Origin: a virus
Direction: 5' to 3' (one strand)
DNA: 22,955 nucleotides
Virus record (IMG/VR): IMGVR_UViG_3300038456_000483
Coordinates: 1 to 22,955 of that record
Positions 13,512-20,891 of the stretch are shown in pieces (position 1 is the stretch's first letter; each line of letters opens with the position of its first letter). The position numbers and the translations under genes are program-made. The notes beneath the pieces were generated by a model that was not told the origin of the DNA, made no database searches, and saw nothing but the letters and a program-made list of their open reading frames with translations.

Positions 13512-14969
13512 ATGCCCACCTCAACCGGATTCAGCGGAATCGACGTACGGGCCTCGCTCTTGGGCGGCGCCAGCGCCCTGGTCTGCGCCGCCTCGCTCAA
13601 AAACTCCTCCGGAGCGCAGGTCACCTCGGGCACGATCCGTCTGCGCATCTTCAAGGTCATGAGCGACGGCACGTTGCGGCAGTATGACTTTTCGACCAAC
13701 GCGTTTTTGTCGAGCGCGTCAAGCAGTCCCACCACGGGATACGTGGCGATGACCCAGCGGACGATTGGCGACAGCAGCTTCACGAATACCGGGTTGTGGA
13801 CGTATGCTTTGACAACGCTTACGGGCTTCACCGTCGGCGGCGTGTATATCTTCGACGTGTCGGACGAGAGCGGAACGCCGACGGCCTTTCCGCCGCAGCA
13901 AGAACGCCAGTTTCAGTTCGGCCAGGCCGAGGGCGACGTGGGCGCGGCCCTGTCCCTGAACACCGCCGGCACGCCGGCAATGTGGAGTGTCGCGGGGAGC
14001 GACGATATCGAGTCGGCCTCCGACACGCTGAACCTGCTCGCCGAGGTCCTCAGCGGCACGGAGCTGATGGTCATCGTCGGCTTCGGCAACCTGGTCCCTG
14101 ACGTGACGGGCATTTACGCGGACAACTCGGCCGATCCCGGGGTAGGCGGCAATTTGACCCGGCTGGACGGCGCGTATTACATCAGCGGCGGATACATCAT
14201 TCGCACCTCGGACAATACGAACCAGTTTCAGTTGCCCTATTTCACGAACAATCAGTCGCAGGTCGCCGCCATCTACGGCGGCGGCACGGGAAGCGGCCTG
14301 GCCTTCAGCGTTGCCGCGGCCGGTCAGGCCGGCGGAGTAGCGATCTTGGCGAACAATGGGTCTGTCCAAGTCGACGTTGCCAATGCACTCCTCGGGTATG
14401 ACGCGCCCACAGTCGGCGACCTGCCAGCCGTCGACGCAATCAGCGGAACGAACTATGCCCGCGTTACGCTGTATGGATTCTTCGGCGCGCTAGTCGCCAA
14501 CACCTCAAGCGCCTGGACCAAGATCGCCGCGGCCTTCGTCAACTTCTTCAATGCCGCCAGTCCAACAGGCACCATCAATAGCCTGCCGGCAGCCGTCCCC
14601 GGCGCGACCGGCGGTGTCGCGATCCAGGCCGCGGGCGGGAGCGTCAAGAGCGACGCCACTGCCGCCCTGACGGCCGCGGCCGGCGGCGCGATCCCAAGCG
14701 TCGCGCAGATCGCAGCCGCCTTGCCGACCAATACGACCATCCAAACCGCCGCAGCCGCCGCGCTAACGGCAGCCGGTATCCCAGCCGCCACCGTCGCCGC
14801 CGCCATAGTCGCACTGGAAGCTGCCGGGATCCTGCAACAGGTGCCCGGCCAATCCTCCAGCAGCGGGCAAAGCGAAGAACCCTTGCAATTCACCGCCCAG
14901 GCGTTGGCCAACGCAAGCGGCGGCACGACAAACAACATCACCAGCGAAACGATCACCATCCAGAGCTAG
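13512..14969 (+). CDS. Fibre- or baseplate-like structural protein with Ig-like N-domain and Ala-rich tail
   Basis: This 485-aa protein starts with an Ig-like beta-sandwich region (about 1-125, including GYVAMTQRTIGDSSFTNTG and a VYIFDVSDESG end strand). Its style resembles BppU-type baseplate or fibre N-domains. The middle (125-270) is beta-rich. The second half has two related segments, GGVAILANNGSVQVDVANAL and GGVAIQAAGGSVKSDATAAL, each followed by an Ala-rich helix with an APT- or IPS-type kink, as in phage fibre shafts. QSSSSGQ lies about 40 residues from the C-terminus. The start ATG 13512 follows a heptamer array and has no Shine-Dalgarno sequence. The N-domain is related in pattern to the next gene. 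A receptor-binding or shaft role is likely but unproven. Confidence 0.65.
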   Translation: MPTSTGFSGIDVRASLLGGASALVCAASLKNSSGAQVTSGTIRLRIFKVMSDGTLRQYDFSTNAFLSSASSSPTTGYVAMTQRTIGDSSFTNTGLWTYALTTLTGFTVGGVYIFDVSDESGTPTAFPPQQERQFQFGQAEGDVGAALSLNTAGTPAMWSVAGSDDIESASDTLNLLAEVLSGTELMVIVGFGNLVPDVTGIYADNSADPGVGGNLTRLDGAYYISGGYIIRTSDNTNQFQLPYFTNNQSQVAAIYGGGTGSGLAFSVAAAGQAGGVAILANNGSVQVDVANALLGYDAPTVGDLPAVDAISGTNYARVTLYGFFGALVANTSSAWTKIAAAFVNFFNAASPTGTINSLPAAVPGATGGVAIQAAGGSVKSDATAALTAAAGGAIPSVAQIAAALPTNTTIQTAAAAALTAAGIPAATVAAAIVALEAAGILQQVPGQSSSSGQSEEPLQFTAQALANASGGTTNNITSETITIQS

Positions 14970-14990
14970 AGCGCCAGCGCCACTAAAAGC

Positions 14991-15476
14991 ATGCAACTCG
15001 TCGTCATCAAAACATGGAAGGTCAACGGTACGCCAACGAACCCGACGAGCGTAACGCTCACATCGCTCGTCGAAGATGACAACTCGGCCGTGATTGCCTC
15101 CAACGTCGCGATGACCCAAACCGCGACCGGCGTTTACCAGTACGTCAACGCCAGCGTCAACGGCGGGACGACTTACACGGCCACGATCACCGTCGTTTAC
15201 AACGGCCAGACGATCACGGAAACCGTCGTCGTGCCGCCCGACGTCAACCCGGCGCAAATCTGCTGGCCGCACGGCTTCACAACGATCCTCAACCAACTCA
15301 TGAGCCTTGCGGCACAGATAACCCTCAGCCCGAACCCGACATATAGCGTCGAAGGCCACAGCTACCAGAAAGGCGAGTACCTCGAAATACTCGGCCGGCA
15401 AATCGAGCAGTTTTCAAAACTCAACGCCCAGGCGAATCCCTTTGAAATCATAACGCGAGGCGACCAATGGGACTAA
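14991..15476 (+). CDS. Ig-like domain protein with helical C-terminus, probable structural accessory
   Basis: This 161-aa protein has an N-terminal Ig-like beta domain (about 1-85) with VAMTQTATGVYQY, echoing VAMTQ...TGLWTY of the preceding gene. After WPHGFTTILNQLMSLAAQI comes a helical hairpin containing YSVEGHSYQKGEYLEILGRQIEQFSKL and ending PFEIITRGDQWD. The SVxGxxYxxxEYLxxLxxQI pattern is one I recall from small phage head-tail accessory proteins. The stop overlaps the next start by ten bases (15467-15476), so the two are probably co-translated. Exact role unknown; a neck accessory is possible because the neck genes follow. Confidence 0.6.
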   Translation: MQLVVIKTWKVNGTPTNPTSVTLTSLVEDDNSAVIASNVAMTQTATGVYQYVNASVNGGTTYTATITVVYNGQTITETVVVPPDVNPAQICWPHGFTTILNQLMSLAAQITLSPNPTYSVEGHSYQKGEYLEILGRQIEQFSKLNAQANPFEIITRGDQWD

Positions 15477-16240
15477 CCCTCGACTTCAGCGCCGATTTCT
15501 ACACCCTCGACATCCTCGATCCGCTCACACTCCGCATCAGCGGCAGGGCCGACCAGCCGATCCCCGGCGCGATGGACCATCCGCCCGACCTCAAGGACCC
15601 CGACCAGGCGGGCGGCCAGGTGGTGGAAGGTGATCGCTTTTGGGTGTGGCCAATCGTCGCCACACCCGCCGCCCCGCCGCTAGGCTCCCTGTTGTTGGAA
15701 AGCGACGGCACGACCTGGACGATCCTCAACCTGACCAAGAAGAAAACCCCGCAAGGCGTCTGGACGGCCCACACACGCAACCTCGCAGTCGCCTACGGCC
15801 TCAACAACGTCGCCGCAGTTTGGAAGGCAACCTACGCCAAATCGTCCGCAGGCGAAGCCCTAGCGACGTATGCCGCCGTTTTGACGGGGATCCCGGCCCG
15901 CTTTCAGCCGCTGGACACGACCGAGCAAATCCTGGAAGACGCCGAATACCCGAAAACGACCTACCACGTCATTCTCGGGACCGACATCTTTTCGCCCAAC
16001 ATTCCCGTTGAGCCGGCATCGGCCGACTACCGACTCGTCGACAACGCAGGCCGCCACTACCGCATCACCAAATACACCCGCGCCGCAAGAATCGATGTCC
16101 TTCCGATCGCCCAGTGCGTACTTGTAATTGAAGGCAGCGAAGGAAACGCCATCGACAACCTGGCCAGCAGTAGCGGCAGCGAACCCAAATGGCAAAAGTA
16201 CGAATCACCCTCACGATCACGCACAAGAGCCGGCGACTAG
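15467..16240 (+). CDS. Putative head-closure/connector protein with SSSG tail and run-on C-terminus
   Basis: This 257-aa protein is placed at the head of the neck cluster. It is beta-rich, with RFWVWPIVATPAAPP, TTWTILNLTKKKTPQGVW and a C-terminal block (YHVILGTDIFSP, DYRLVDNAGRHYRITKYTRAARIDVLPIAQCVLVIEG) reminiscent of head-tail joining proteins. They close the portal after packaging. The motif LASSSGSEP occurs near residue 235. The last roughly 17 residues (from the Q of WQKYESPSRSRTRAGD onward) overlap the next gene by 52 bases and look out-of-frame, so the ancestral stop probably lay just after the SSSG motif. The homology is at the level of position and composition only. Confidence 0.6.
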   Translation: MGLTLDFSADFYTLDILDPLTLRISGRADQPIPGAMDHPPDLKDPDQAGGQVVEGDRFWVWPIVATPAAPPLGSLLLESDGTTWTILNLTKKKTPQGVWTAHTRNLAVAYGLNNVAAVWKATYAKSSAGEALATYAAVLTGIPARFQPLDTTEQILEDAEYPKTTYHVILGTDIFSPNIPVEPASADYRLVDNAGRHYRITKYTRAARIDVLPIAQCVLVIEGSEGNAIDNLASSSGSEPKWQKYESPSRSRTRAGD

Positions 16241-16563
16241 CCAAAGATCTGGCCCTCGCCGGCCGCGACGGCCTGAATCGCGCCGCGGACCTCCTCGTCG
16301 CCGAACTGCAGCGGGTTGTATCGAAGCCCAACCCAAACCGAAAAACCCGAAACGAACACAACGCCCACGCCGGCGAACCGCCGATGACCCGCACCCGCGC
16401 GGGACTACGGTCGATCCACCGCACGGCCGCCGGCCGAATTTCCATGCTGGCCTACATGGCCGACCTCGACCTTGGCACCCACCGCATCGAGCCTAGGCCG
16501 TGGTACCAAGTCACGATTAAGCGCCTCGCCAGCGAACTCACCAAGACCGCGATGGGAAAGTAA
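16189..16563 (+). CDS. HK97 gp10-like neck / tail-completion protein
   Basis: This 124-aa protein shows the HK97 gp10 family plan: an N-terminal helix with NRAADLLVAELQRVVSK, a basic Pro/Asn loop (PNPNRKTRNEHNAHAGEPP), a TGAL-like TRTRAGLRSIHR stretch, and a C-terminal PRPWYQVTIKRLASELTKTAMGK helix following the conserved PRPW/F element. Such proteins sit at the junction between head and tail. It begins 52 bases inside the preceding reading frame at ATG 16189, and the next gene starts one base after its stop, so the neck genes are tightly packed. Confidence 0.8.
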   Translation: MAKVRITLTITHKSRRLAKDLALAGRDGLNRAADLLVAELQRVVSKPNPNRKTRNEHNAHAGEPPMTRTRAGLRSIHRTAAGRISMLAYMADLDLGTHRIEPRPWYQVTIKRLASELTKTAMGK

Positions 16564-16564
16564 T

Positions 16565-17032
16565 ATGGACCTCGGAACCATCGCCGGCGCGGCCAACCTC
16601 GAATCGGCGATCAACACGATCTGGGCGAACAACGCCGCGCTCGTCGCCGTCGTCCCGGCTGACGGCCTGATCACCGGCCGCGTACCGCCCAGCCAGAAAA
16701 TGCCGTACGTCCGCCTTGACCCGCAAGGGGGCCAAGAGGAATACCGCTCCAACGTCAGCGTCTACGCCACGGAGCGGATCGCGTTTCACGTCTGGACCGA
16801 CACGGTTGACGCCGGCCGCGCGATCGCGCCCGTCATCCGCGACGCCTTCAACTCCAATGAATTTAACTGGACCGTGGGCGCGGTCCTCGACATGAAGTGG
16901 GACGGCCCACCCGAAACCCAACAGGTCACCGATCCCGAAATCAAGGCCTGGCAGACCACCGTACACTTTACCCTCAAGACATGGACGCAGCGGCAAGACA
17001 CCAGCGCCATCACATCCAGCAGCGGAGACTAA
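16565..17032 (+). CDS. Tail terminator-like protein (DUF3168-type)
   Basis: This 155-aa protein matches the pattern of tail terminator proteins that cap the tail tube and dock it to the neck. It has an N-terminal LESAINTIWANNAALVAVV helix, the segment GRVPPSQKMPYVRL, a strand block ATERIAFHVWTDTVDAGRAI, and a C-terminal KAWQTTVHFTLKTWTQR strand. The order gp10-like, terminator, tube is the usual one. I chose ATG 16565, directly after the upstream stop. The C-terminus is DTSAITSSSGD, with the SSSG motif. The codons for this motif contain GGAG, which lies eight bases from the next start (17036), so the tail codons also serve as a ribosome-binding site. Confidence 0.75.
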   Translation: MDLGTIAGAANLESAINTIWANNAALVAVVPADGLITGRVPPSQKMPYVRLDPQGGQEEYRSNVSVYATERIAFHVWTDTVDAGRAIAPVIRDAFNSNEFNWTVGAVLDMKWDGPPETQQVTDPEIKAWQTTVHFTLKTWTQRQDTSAITSSSGD

Positions 17033-17035
17033 CAC

Positions 17036-17488
17036 ATGCCCGGACCGACACAAGGCATGGGCCAACAGAACGGCGACTGCCATCTCGGCAGCACGCAAAT
17101 GCTTGAAGTTCTCATGTGGCAATTCGAGCCCGAGCAAAGCCTCGGCGAAGTGGTCACGAATGTCACCGGCGGCTTCAAAGGCCAGGTCATGGGGGCCGTC
17201 GGCGGCCGCGGCAACGTCAAACTACTGATTCCGAAGACCGGCTACCAGACGCCGCCGCAATTCGGCACCACGCCCATCCTGAACCTCTATGCGGACGCCG
17301 CCAAGCTCCACGGCTACACGCAAATGCCGATCGCGGTGGAAAAGAACAGCGTCAAGATCGACCTCAACTCGCCCGAGGGCATTACCCTCACGTTCAACTT
17401 CAGGGCCAACGGACCCTACAACGCCACCGGCGCGTTTGCCGTCCTCGGCGCGTTCAACGACGAATCAACCAGCAGCAGCGGAACGTAA
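17036..17488 (+). CDS. Putative major tail tube protein
   Basis: This 150-aa protein follows the tail terminator, where the tail tube gene normally lies. It is beta-rich and includes EVVTNVTGGFKGQVMGAVGG, a KLLIPKTGYQTPPQFG turn, and PILNLYADAAKLHG, in the spirit of tube subunits. The chain ends LGAFNDESTSSSGT, with the SSSG motif. The size (150 aa) fits the family. GGAG in the end of the previous gene supplies its ribosome-binding site. The call is from position and composition. Confidence 0.6.
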   Translation: MPGPTQGMGQQNGDCHLGSTQMLEVLMWQFEPEQSLGEVVTNVTGGFKGQVMGAVGGRGNVKLLIPKTGYQTPPQFGTTPILNLYADAAKLHGYTQMPIAVEKNSVKIDLNSPEGITLTFNFRANGPYNATGAFAVLGAFNDESTSSSGT

Positions 17489-17504
17489 TCCCAACAACCA
17501 AAAA

Positions 17505-17804
17505 ATGGCAATTGAACTCGAAACGGCCGAGATCGCCATCGACACCGTTGGCGCAGAAGCCGTCCAGCAGACGCTGGACGCGCTAGGCGTGCAGGTCGAC
17601 GAAGTCAACGCGGCCGCCGGCGTATCGGACGACGCAGCGGCCGAATTCACGCCCGCCGCAAAGCAAGAGGGCTACGCGACCGCTCAGGCCGACGTGAGTC
17701 CCAACATCGGCGACCTGCTCGCCGAGCAACGGCGCACGAACGACCTGCTTGAACGCCTGATCGAACTTACCGAGCAACACCAACACAACGCACCGACCTA
17801 TTGA
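17505..17804 (+). CDS. Small acidic coiled-coil protein, possible tail assembly factor
   Basis: This 99-aa protein is unrecognised. It is acidic and Ala-rich (MAIELETAEIAIDTVGAEAV, AAGVSDDAAAEF), then ends in a coiled-coil-like helix (IGDLLAEQRRTNDLLERLI) and a His-rich tip (EQHQHNAPTY). It follows the tube-like gene, where tail assembly chaperones usually lie. No tape-measure gene follows. I chose ATG 17505; the reading frame upstream runs through the preceding gene in the wrong frame. Confidence 0.6.
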   Translation: MAIELETAEIAIDTVGAEAVQQTLDALGVQVDEVNAAAGVSDDAAAEFTPAAKQEGYATAQADVSPNIGDLLAEQRRTNDLLERLIELTEQHQHNAPTY

Positions 17805-17805
17805 C

Positions 17806-18054
17806 ATGGCACTCCCCAGAAAATACCAGGCTCGATCGACGGTCACCGCGGCGCAGCACAGCCATCTTGTGAACAGCGCCGCCGCCCTCCGCAAACAAAA
17901 GATCGAGCTCTTGTCAGCGAAACCGAACCCGGACGGAACCGTGACGGTCACCTTTTGCGGACATGGCCTAGGAAAAAACGCCATGCCAGTCCCGCCGGCG
18001 GCCAGCGTCGCCATCGCCGCCGACGGCACAATCAGCGTAACGCCAATCGAGTAA
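17806..18054 (+). CDS. Small beta-rich hypothetical protein
   Basis: This 82-aa protein starts one base after the preceding stop. A basic helical part (residues 1-35, ALPRKYQARSTVTAAQHSHL) is followed by two beta blocks, NPDGTVTVTFCG and DGTISVTPIE, which have the DGT-V/S turn of short beta-hairpins. I do not recognise a family. The tight spacing on both sides argues that it is a real gene of the tail operon. Confidence 0.6.
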   Translation: MALPRKYQARSTVTAAQHSHLVNSAAALRKQKIELLSAKPNPDGTVTVTFCGHGLGKNAMPVPPAASVAIAADGTISVTPIE

Positions 18055-18060
18055 GCAATT

Positions 18061-18828
18061 ATGACCGCACCCTACGGCGTAAAATCCAACAAGGCACGCT
18101 ACACCTACGACGGCTGGGATGCCGAAATGTCATGGGTCCTCGCCGCGGCCGACGTGCCGGCCTTCATCGCGTCGAACTACCTCGACGAGTACGCCGCATC
18201 AACGAACATGGCGGTCGTCGAGATCCTCGACGATCCCTTCATGGACAAGGATGTCGTCGACGACCAGGGCTACAGCCACAGCCGCAAGATCACGGCCCGC
18301 TTCAAAATCGTCTATCTCGACGTCCCCTGGCCCACTGACATCACCCGGCCCGACTACGCCAGCGGCACGACGCTCAAACTCCACACCGACTTCGGCGGCC
18401 ACATGCAGCCGCTGCCGCCCGGCGCGATCGCGCCGCCGGACGGCCCCATGCCAAGCCCCAACACCCGCCAGCACGTTTACGAAGTCCTCAACACCTACCA
18501 CGTGGAATGGGGGCGCGTGACCGACCTCGATAGCCTCGACTTCAGCGACTATCTCGGCGAAGTCAACTCCGACGATTTTATGGGCGTGCCCGCCGGCCAA
18601 ATGCTCTGCGCCGGCGCAAGCCACCGGCCTACCACGGTGCTCACACCCGGCGAGCCGTTGGCCTGGACGGTCACGCTCACGTTCAAGCAGAAGTCGATCA
18701 CGGACGGCTCCGGCACGCACGGCTGGAACGACTGGTACAACCCGGCCACCGAGCAGTACGAAGCCATGGTACTCAGCAGCGGAGACCCGCCCTACGACGA
18801 CACGACCTTTGGAGGCATTTTTTCATGA
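18061..18828 (+). CDS. Hypothetical tail or baseplate protein
   Basis: This 255-aa protein is unrecognised. It has an N-terminal beta region (TAPYGVKSNKARYTYDGWDAEMSW), a charged segment around EILDDPFMDKDVVDDQGY, and YLDVPWPTDITRPDY. Later come a Pro-rich stretch (LPPGAIAPPDGPMPSPNTRQ) and strands such as GEPLAWTVTLTFKQKSITDG. Near the end, MVLSSGDPPYDD carries a short SSG variant of the recurrent tail motif. The ATGA overlap (18825-18828) with the next gene shows co-translation. A role at the tail tip is inferred from position. Confidence 0.6.
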   Translation: MTAPYGVKSNKARYTYDGWDAEMSWVLAAADVPAFIASNYLDEYAASTNMAVVEILDDPFMDKDVVDDQGYSHSRKITARFKIVYLDVPWPTDITRPDYASGTTLKLHTDFGGHMQPLPPGAIAPPDGPMPSPNTRQHVYEVLNTYHVEWGRVTDLDSLDFSDYLGEVNSDDFMGVPAGQMLCAGASHRPTTVLTPGEPLAWTVTLTFKQKSITDGSGTHGWNDWYNPATEQYEAMVLSSGDPPYDDTTFGGIFS

Positions 18829-19850
18829 CCCGCCCGATCCACATACCACCCGCCAGTTCGCCGCTCACCGGCTTGCACAAGGTGCTTGAGACGATCGGCC
18901 GCGCGGCGGGCCGCGAAGATTACCCGGCCGCGGGCATGACTGCCCGCGATGGGACCGCGACGGCCGACCCGCCGCGAAACGCGATCGGCCTTTTCAAGCT
19001 CACCAGCGGGTTTCTCACGGGGGCCGACGCGAGCCCGACATGGACCAATCGGCCGGCCGATAGTTGGTACGTCGCGCAGGCAACGCGCGTGCAATACTAC
19101 CCGTCCACCGCCAGCCCGGCGAACACCTGGCAGACGGTCACCGAACACGGCGGAAGCGCGCCGCAATGCGACCTGGCCCAGATATGGGCCCCCGGCGCGC
19201 TCCTCCAGAACAGCACGATCGCCCAAAGCGGCGATCGCGTTTGGGCCTACTACGACGAAGGCCCGTGCTGCTGGGTCCTGCTATCAAAGCAACTTCCCTA
19301 CGCCTTCGGTGCCGCCTACGGCGCAGCCCAGCTCTTTACGGGCGGCGGATTCGTGACGCTGTCCGAGGGCTCGCCGCAGAACATGGCCATCGGCAACGGC
19401 ACGACGGGCAACTTTGAGATTACGCTCCCGGGCGCCTACCTGGCCATCGGCAGCCTCAGCGTCGGACCAGGCGCAACCGGCTCCGGCACGCTGGACGTGC
19501 CGCCCAATGCCCAATTCTGGGGCTCGATCAAACAGAACGGAACAACCGCCTGGGTTCAAGCTGACGGCCATTTCCATTGCGTAACCGACCCCGACAACAC
19601 GGCGGTACCGTGGAAAATCCCCGCCGGCCTGCTCGAGGAATCGATCACCTTGCCCCCGGGCGCCGGCGCGATCCTGGCCGTCGACATCGACCTCCCCGAG
19701 CTACCCACCGCCTACGGCAACATTGCCATGGCCGCAATTATCAACTGTGCCGTCAACGACCAGATCGGCCTTTACGTCGATTCCGACTACAACATCGAGG
19801 TTTTTGAGTCATCGCTCGTCCTGGTCTATCTTGGCCCAACCGGAGCATAA
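18825..19850 (+). CDS. Probable tail-fibre or tip protein with beta-sandwich C-domain
   Basis: This 341-aa protein overlaps the previous gene by four bases (ATGA). The N-terminal 130 residues contain RDGTATADPPRNAIGLFKLTS and later a DRVWAYYDEGPCCWVLLS segment. The C-terminal 190 residues form a glycine-rich beta structure with NMAIGNGTTGNFEITLPGAY and GAILAVDIDLPELPTAYGN, ending SSLVLVYLGPTGA. The end resembles the jelly-roll tips of some phage fibres (C1q/TNF-like), but I have only the pattern. Two glycosyltransferase-like genes follow at once, so this protein could be their substrate. Confidence 0.55.
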   Translation: MTRPIHIPPASSPLTGLHKVLETIGRAAGREDYPAAGMTARDGTATADPPRNAIGLFKLTSGFLTGADASPTWTNRPADSWYVAQATRVQYYPSTASPANTWQTVTEHGGSAPQCDLAQIWAPGALLQNSTIAQSGDRVWAYYDEGPCCWVLLSKQLPYAFGAAYGAAQLFTGGGFVTLSEGSPQNMAIGNGTTGNFEITLPGAYLAIGSLSVGPGATGSGTLDVPPNAQFWGSIKQNGTTAWVQADGHFHCVTDPDNTAVPWKIPAGLLEESITLPPGAGAILAVDIDLPELPTAYGNIAMAAIINCAVNDQIGLYVDSDYNIEVFESSLVLVYLGPTGA

Positions 19851-19852
19851 CC

Positions 19853-20887
19853 ATGCACATCTTCGTACTCGGCTACCCCGGCGCCATGGGCGGGGCCAAC
19901 ACCGAAGCCTGGCACACCGCAAAGCTATGGCGCGCGCACGGCATCGACGTAACCTTTATCCCCACGTGGCTCCCCGACCAGAAGGCAAAGCCCAAGCTCG
20001 ACGCCATCGGTTGCAGAACGCTGATCGCCGAAAGCCGGGACCACCTGGCCAAAGTGCCCGGCCTGGCCGGCAGCGTAGTCGTGGCCTTTTGCAATAGCCA
20101 GGCGATGCTGGAGCGGAAGACGCTCAAGGAGCTCGGCTGCCGCATGGTATGGGTCAACTGCATGACGTTCCTCTTCGACCAGGAGCGTTTTGCCGCCAAG
20201 ACCTACGGACCGCCCGAGGCCTACGTTTTCCAATCCGAGTACCAGCGCGGTGTACTGGAGCCGCTCCTCATGCCACTCGGATACAACGCTCGACTCGGGC
20301 ACCTCATCCGCGGCGCTTTCGCTTTCGACGAAATCCCCTACGCCCCGCGGCCCCACCCGCCGCAGCAGGACTTTTGGATCGGACGCCTGGCCCGCCCCGA
20401 CCTCGACAAATGGAGCTCCACTCACTGGAAGATTCTCGGCCAGGTCCCCTACCCGGCCCGCCGCGGCCTGGCGATGGGATGGAACGACGCCCTCGACCGC
20501 AAATGCGGACCGCGGCCGGCATGGGCCGAGACCCTCGCCCCGCAGCAGATTGCGGCCCCCGACTTCCTCGGCCGTTGCCACGCCATGCTGGGCCTAAACG
20601 GCGGCGCGCGGGAGAACTGGCCCCGCATCGGCCTGGAGGCCATGGCCGCCGGCGTGCCGCTGGTTTGCCAGAACGAATGGGGCTGGAAGGAAATGATCCA
20701 AGACGGCCTAACCGGCTTTCTCACCAACACCGACGAGGAAATGGCCTACCGCCTGGCCCAGCTCACCTACGACGAAGACCTCCGGCGAACGATCATCGAG
20801 CGCGCCGCGGCGGCCGTCAAAGACCTGGCCTGCCCCGAGCGGATCGGTGCGCAGTGGACCCGCCTCTTTAAATCGCTAGGAGCCTGA
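19853..20887 (+). CDS. GT-B fold glycosyltransferase (GT4-like)
   Basis: This 344-aa protein transfers sugar from a nucleotide-sugar donor. The N-terminus MHIFVLGYPGAMGGANTEAW has the Gly-rich loop of GT-B acceptor domains. The C-terminal donor domain has ENWPRIGLEAMAAGVPLVC, with the E-x7-E pair at E254 and E262, and WKEMIQDGLTGFL, which matches the GT4 family. Residues HRY-type donors are not resolvable by eye. A Shine-Dalgarno GGAG (19842-19845) lies seven bases upstream, inside the end of the fibre-like gene. Phage GTs can modify virion proteins, DNA or host surface sugars; here the position after tail genes suggests tail or receptor glycans. Confidence 0.85.
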   Translation: MHIFVLGYPGAMGGANTEAWHTAKLWRAHGIDVTFIPTWLPDQKAKPKLDAIGCRTLIAESRDHLAKVPGLAGSVVVAFCNSQAMLERKTLKELGCRMVWVNCMTFLFDQERFAAKTYGPPEAYVFQSEYQRGVLEPLLMPLGYNARLGHLIRGAFAFDEIPYAPRPHPPQQDFWIGRLARPDLDKWSSTHWKILGQVPYPARRGLAMGWNDALDRKCGPRPAWAETLAPQQIAAPDFLGRCHAMLGLNGGARENWPRIGLEAMAAGVPLVCQNEWGWKEMIQDGLTGFLTNTDEEMAYRLAQLTYDEDLRRTIIERAAAAVKDLACPERIGAQWTRLFKSLGA

Positions 20888-20891
20888 AACG

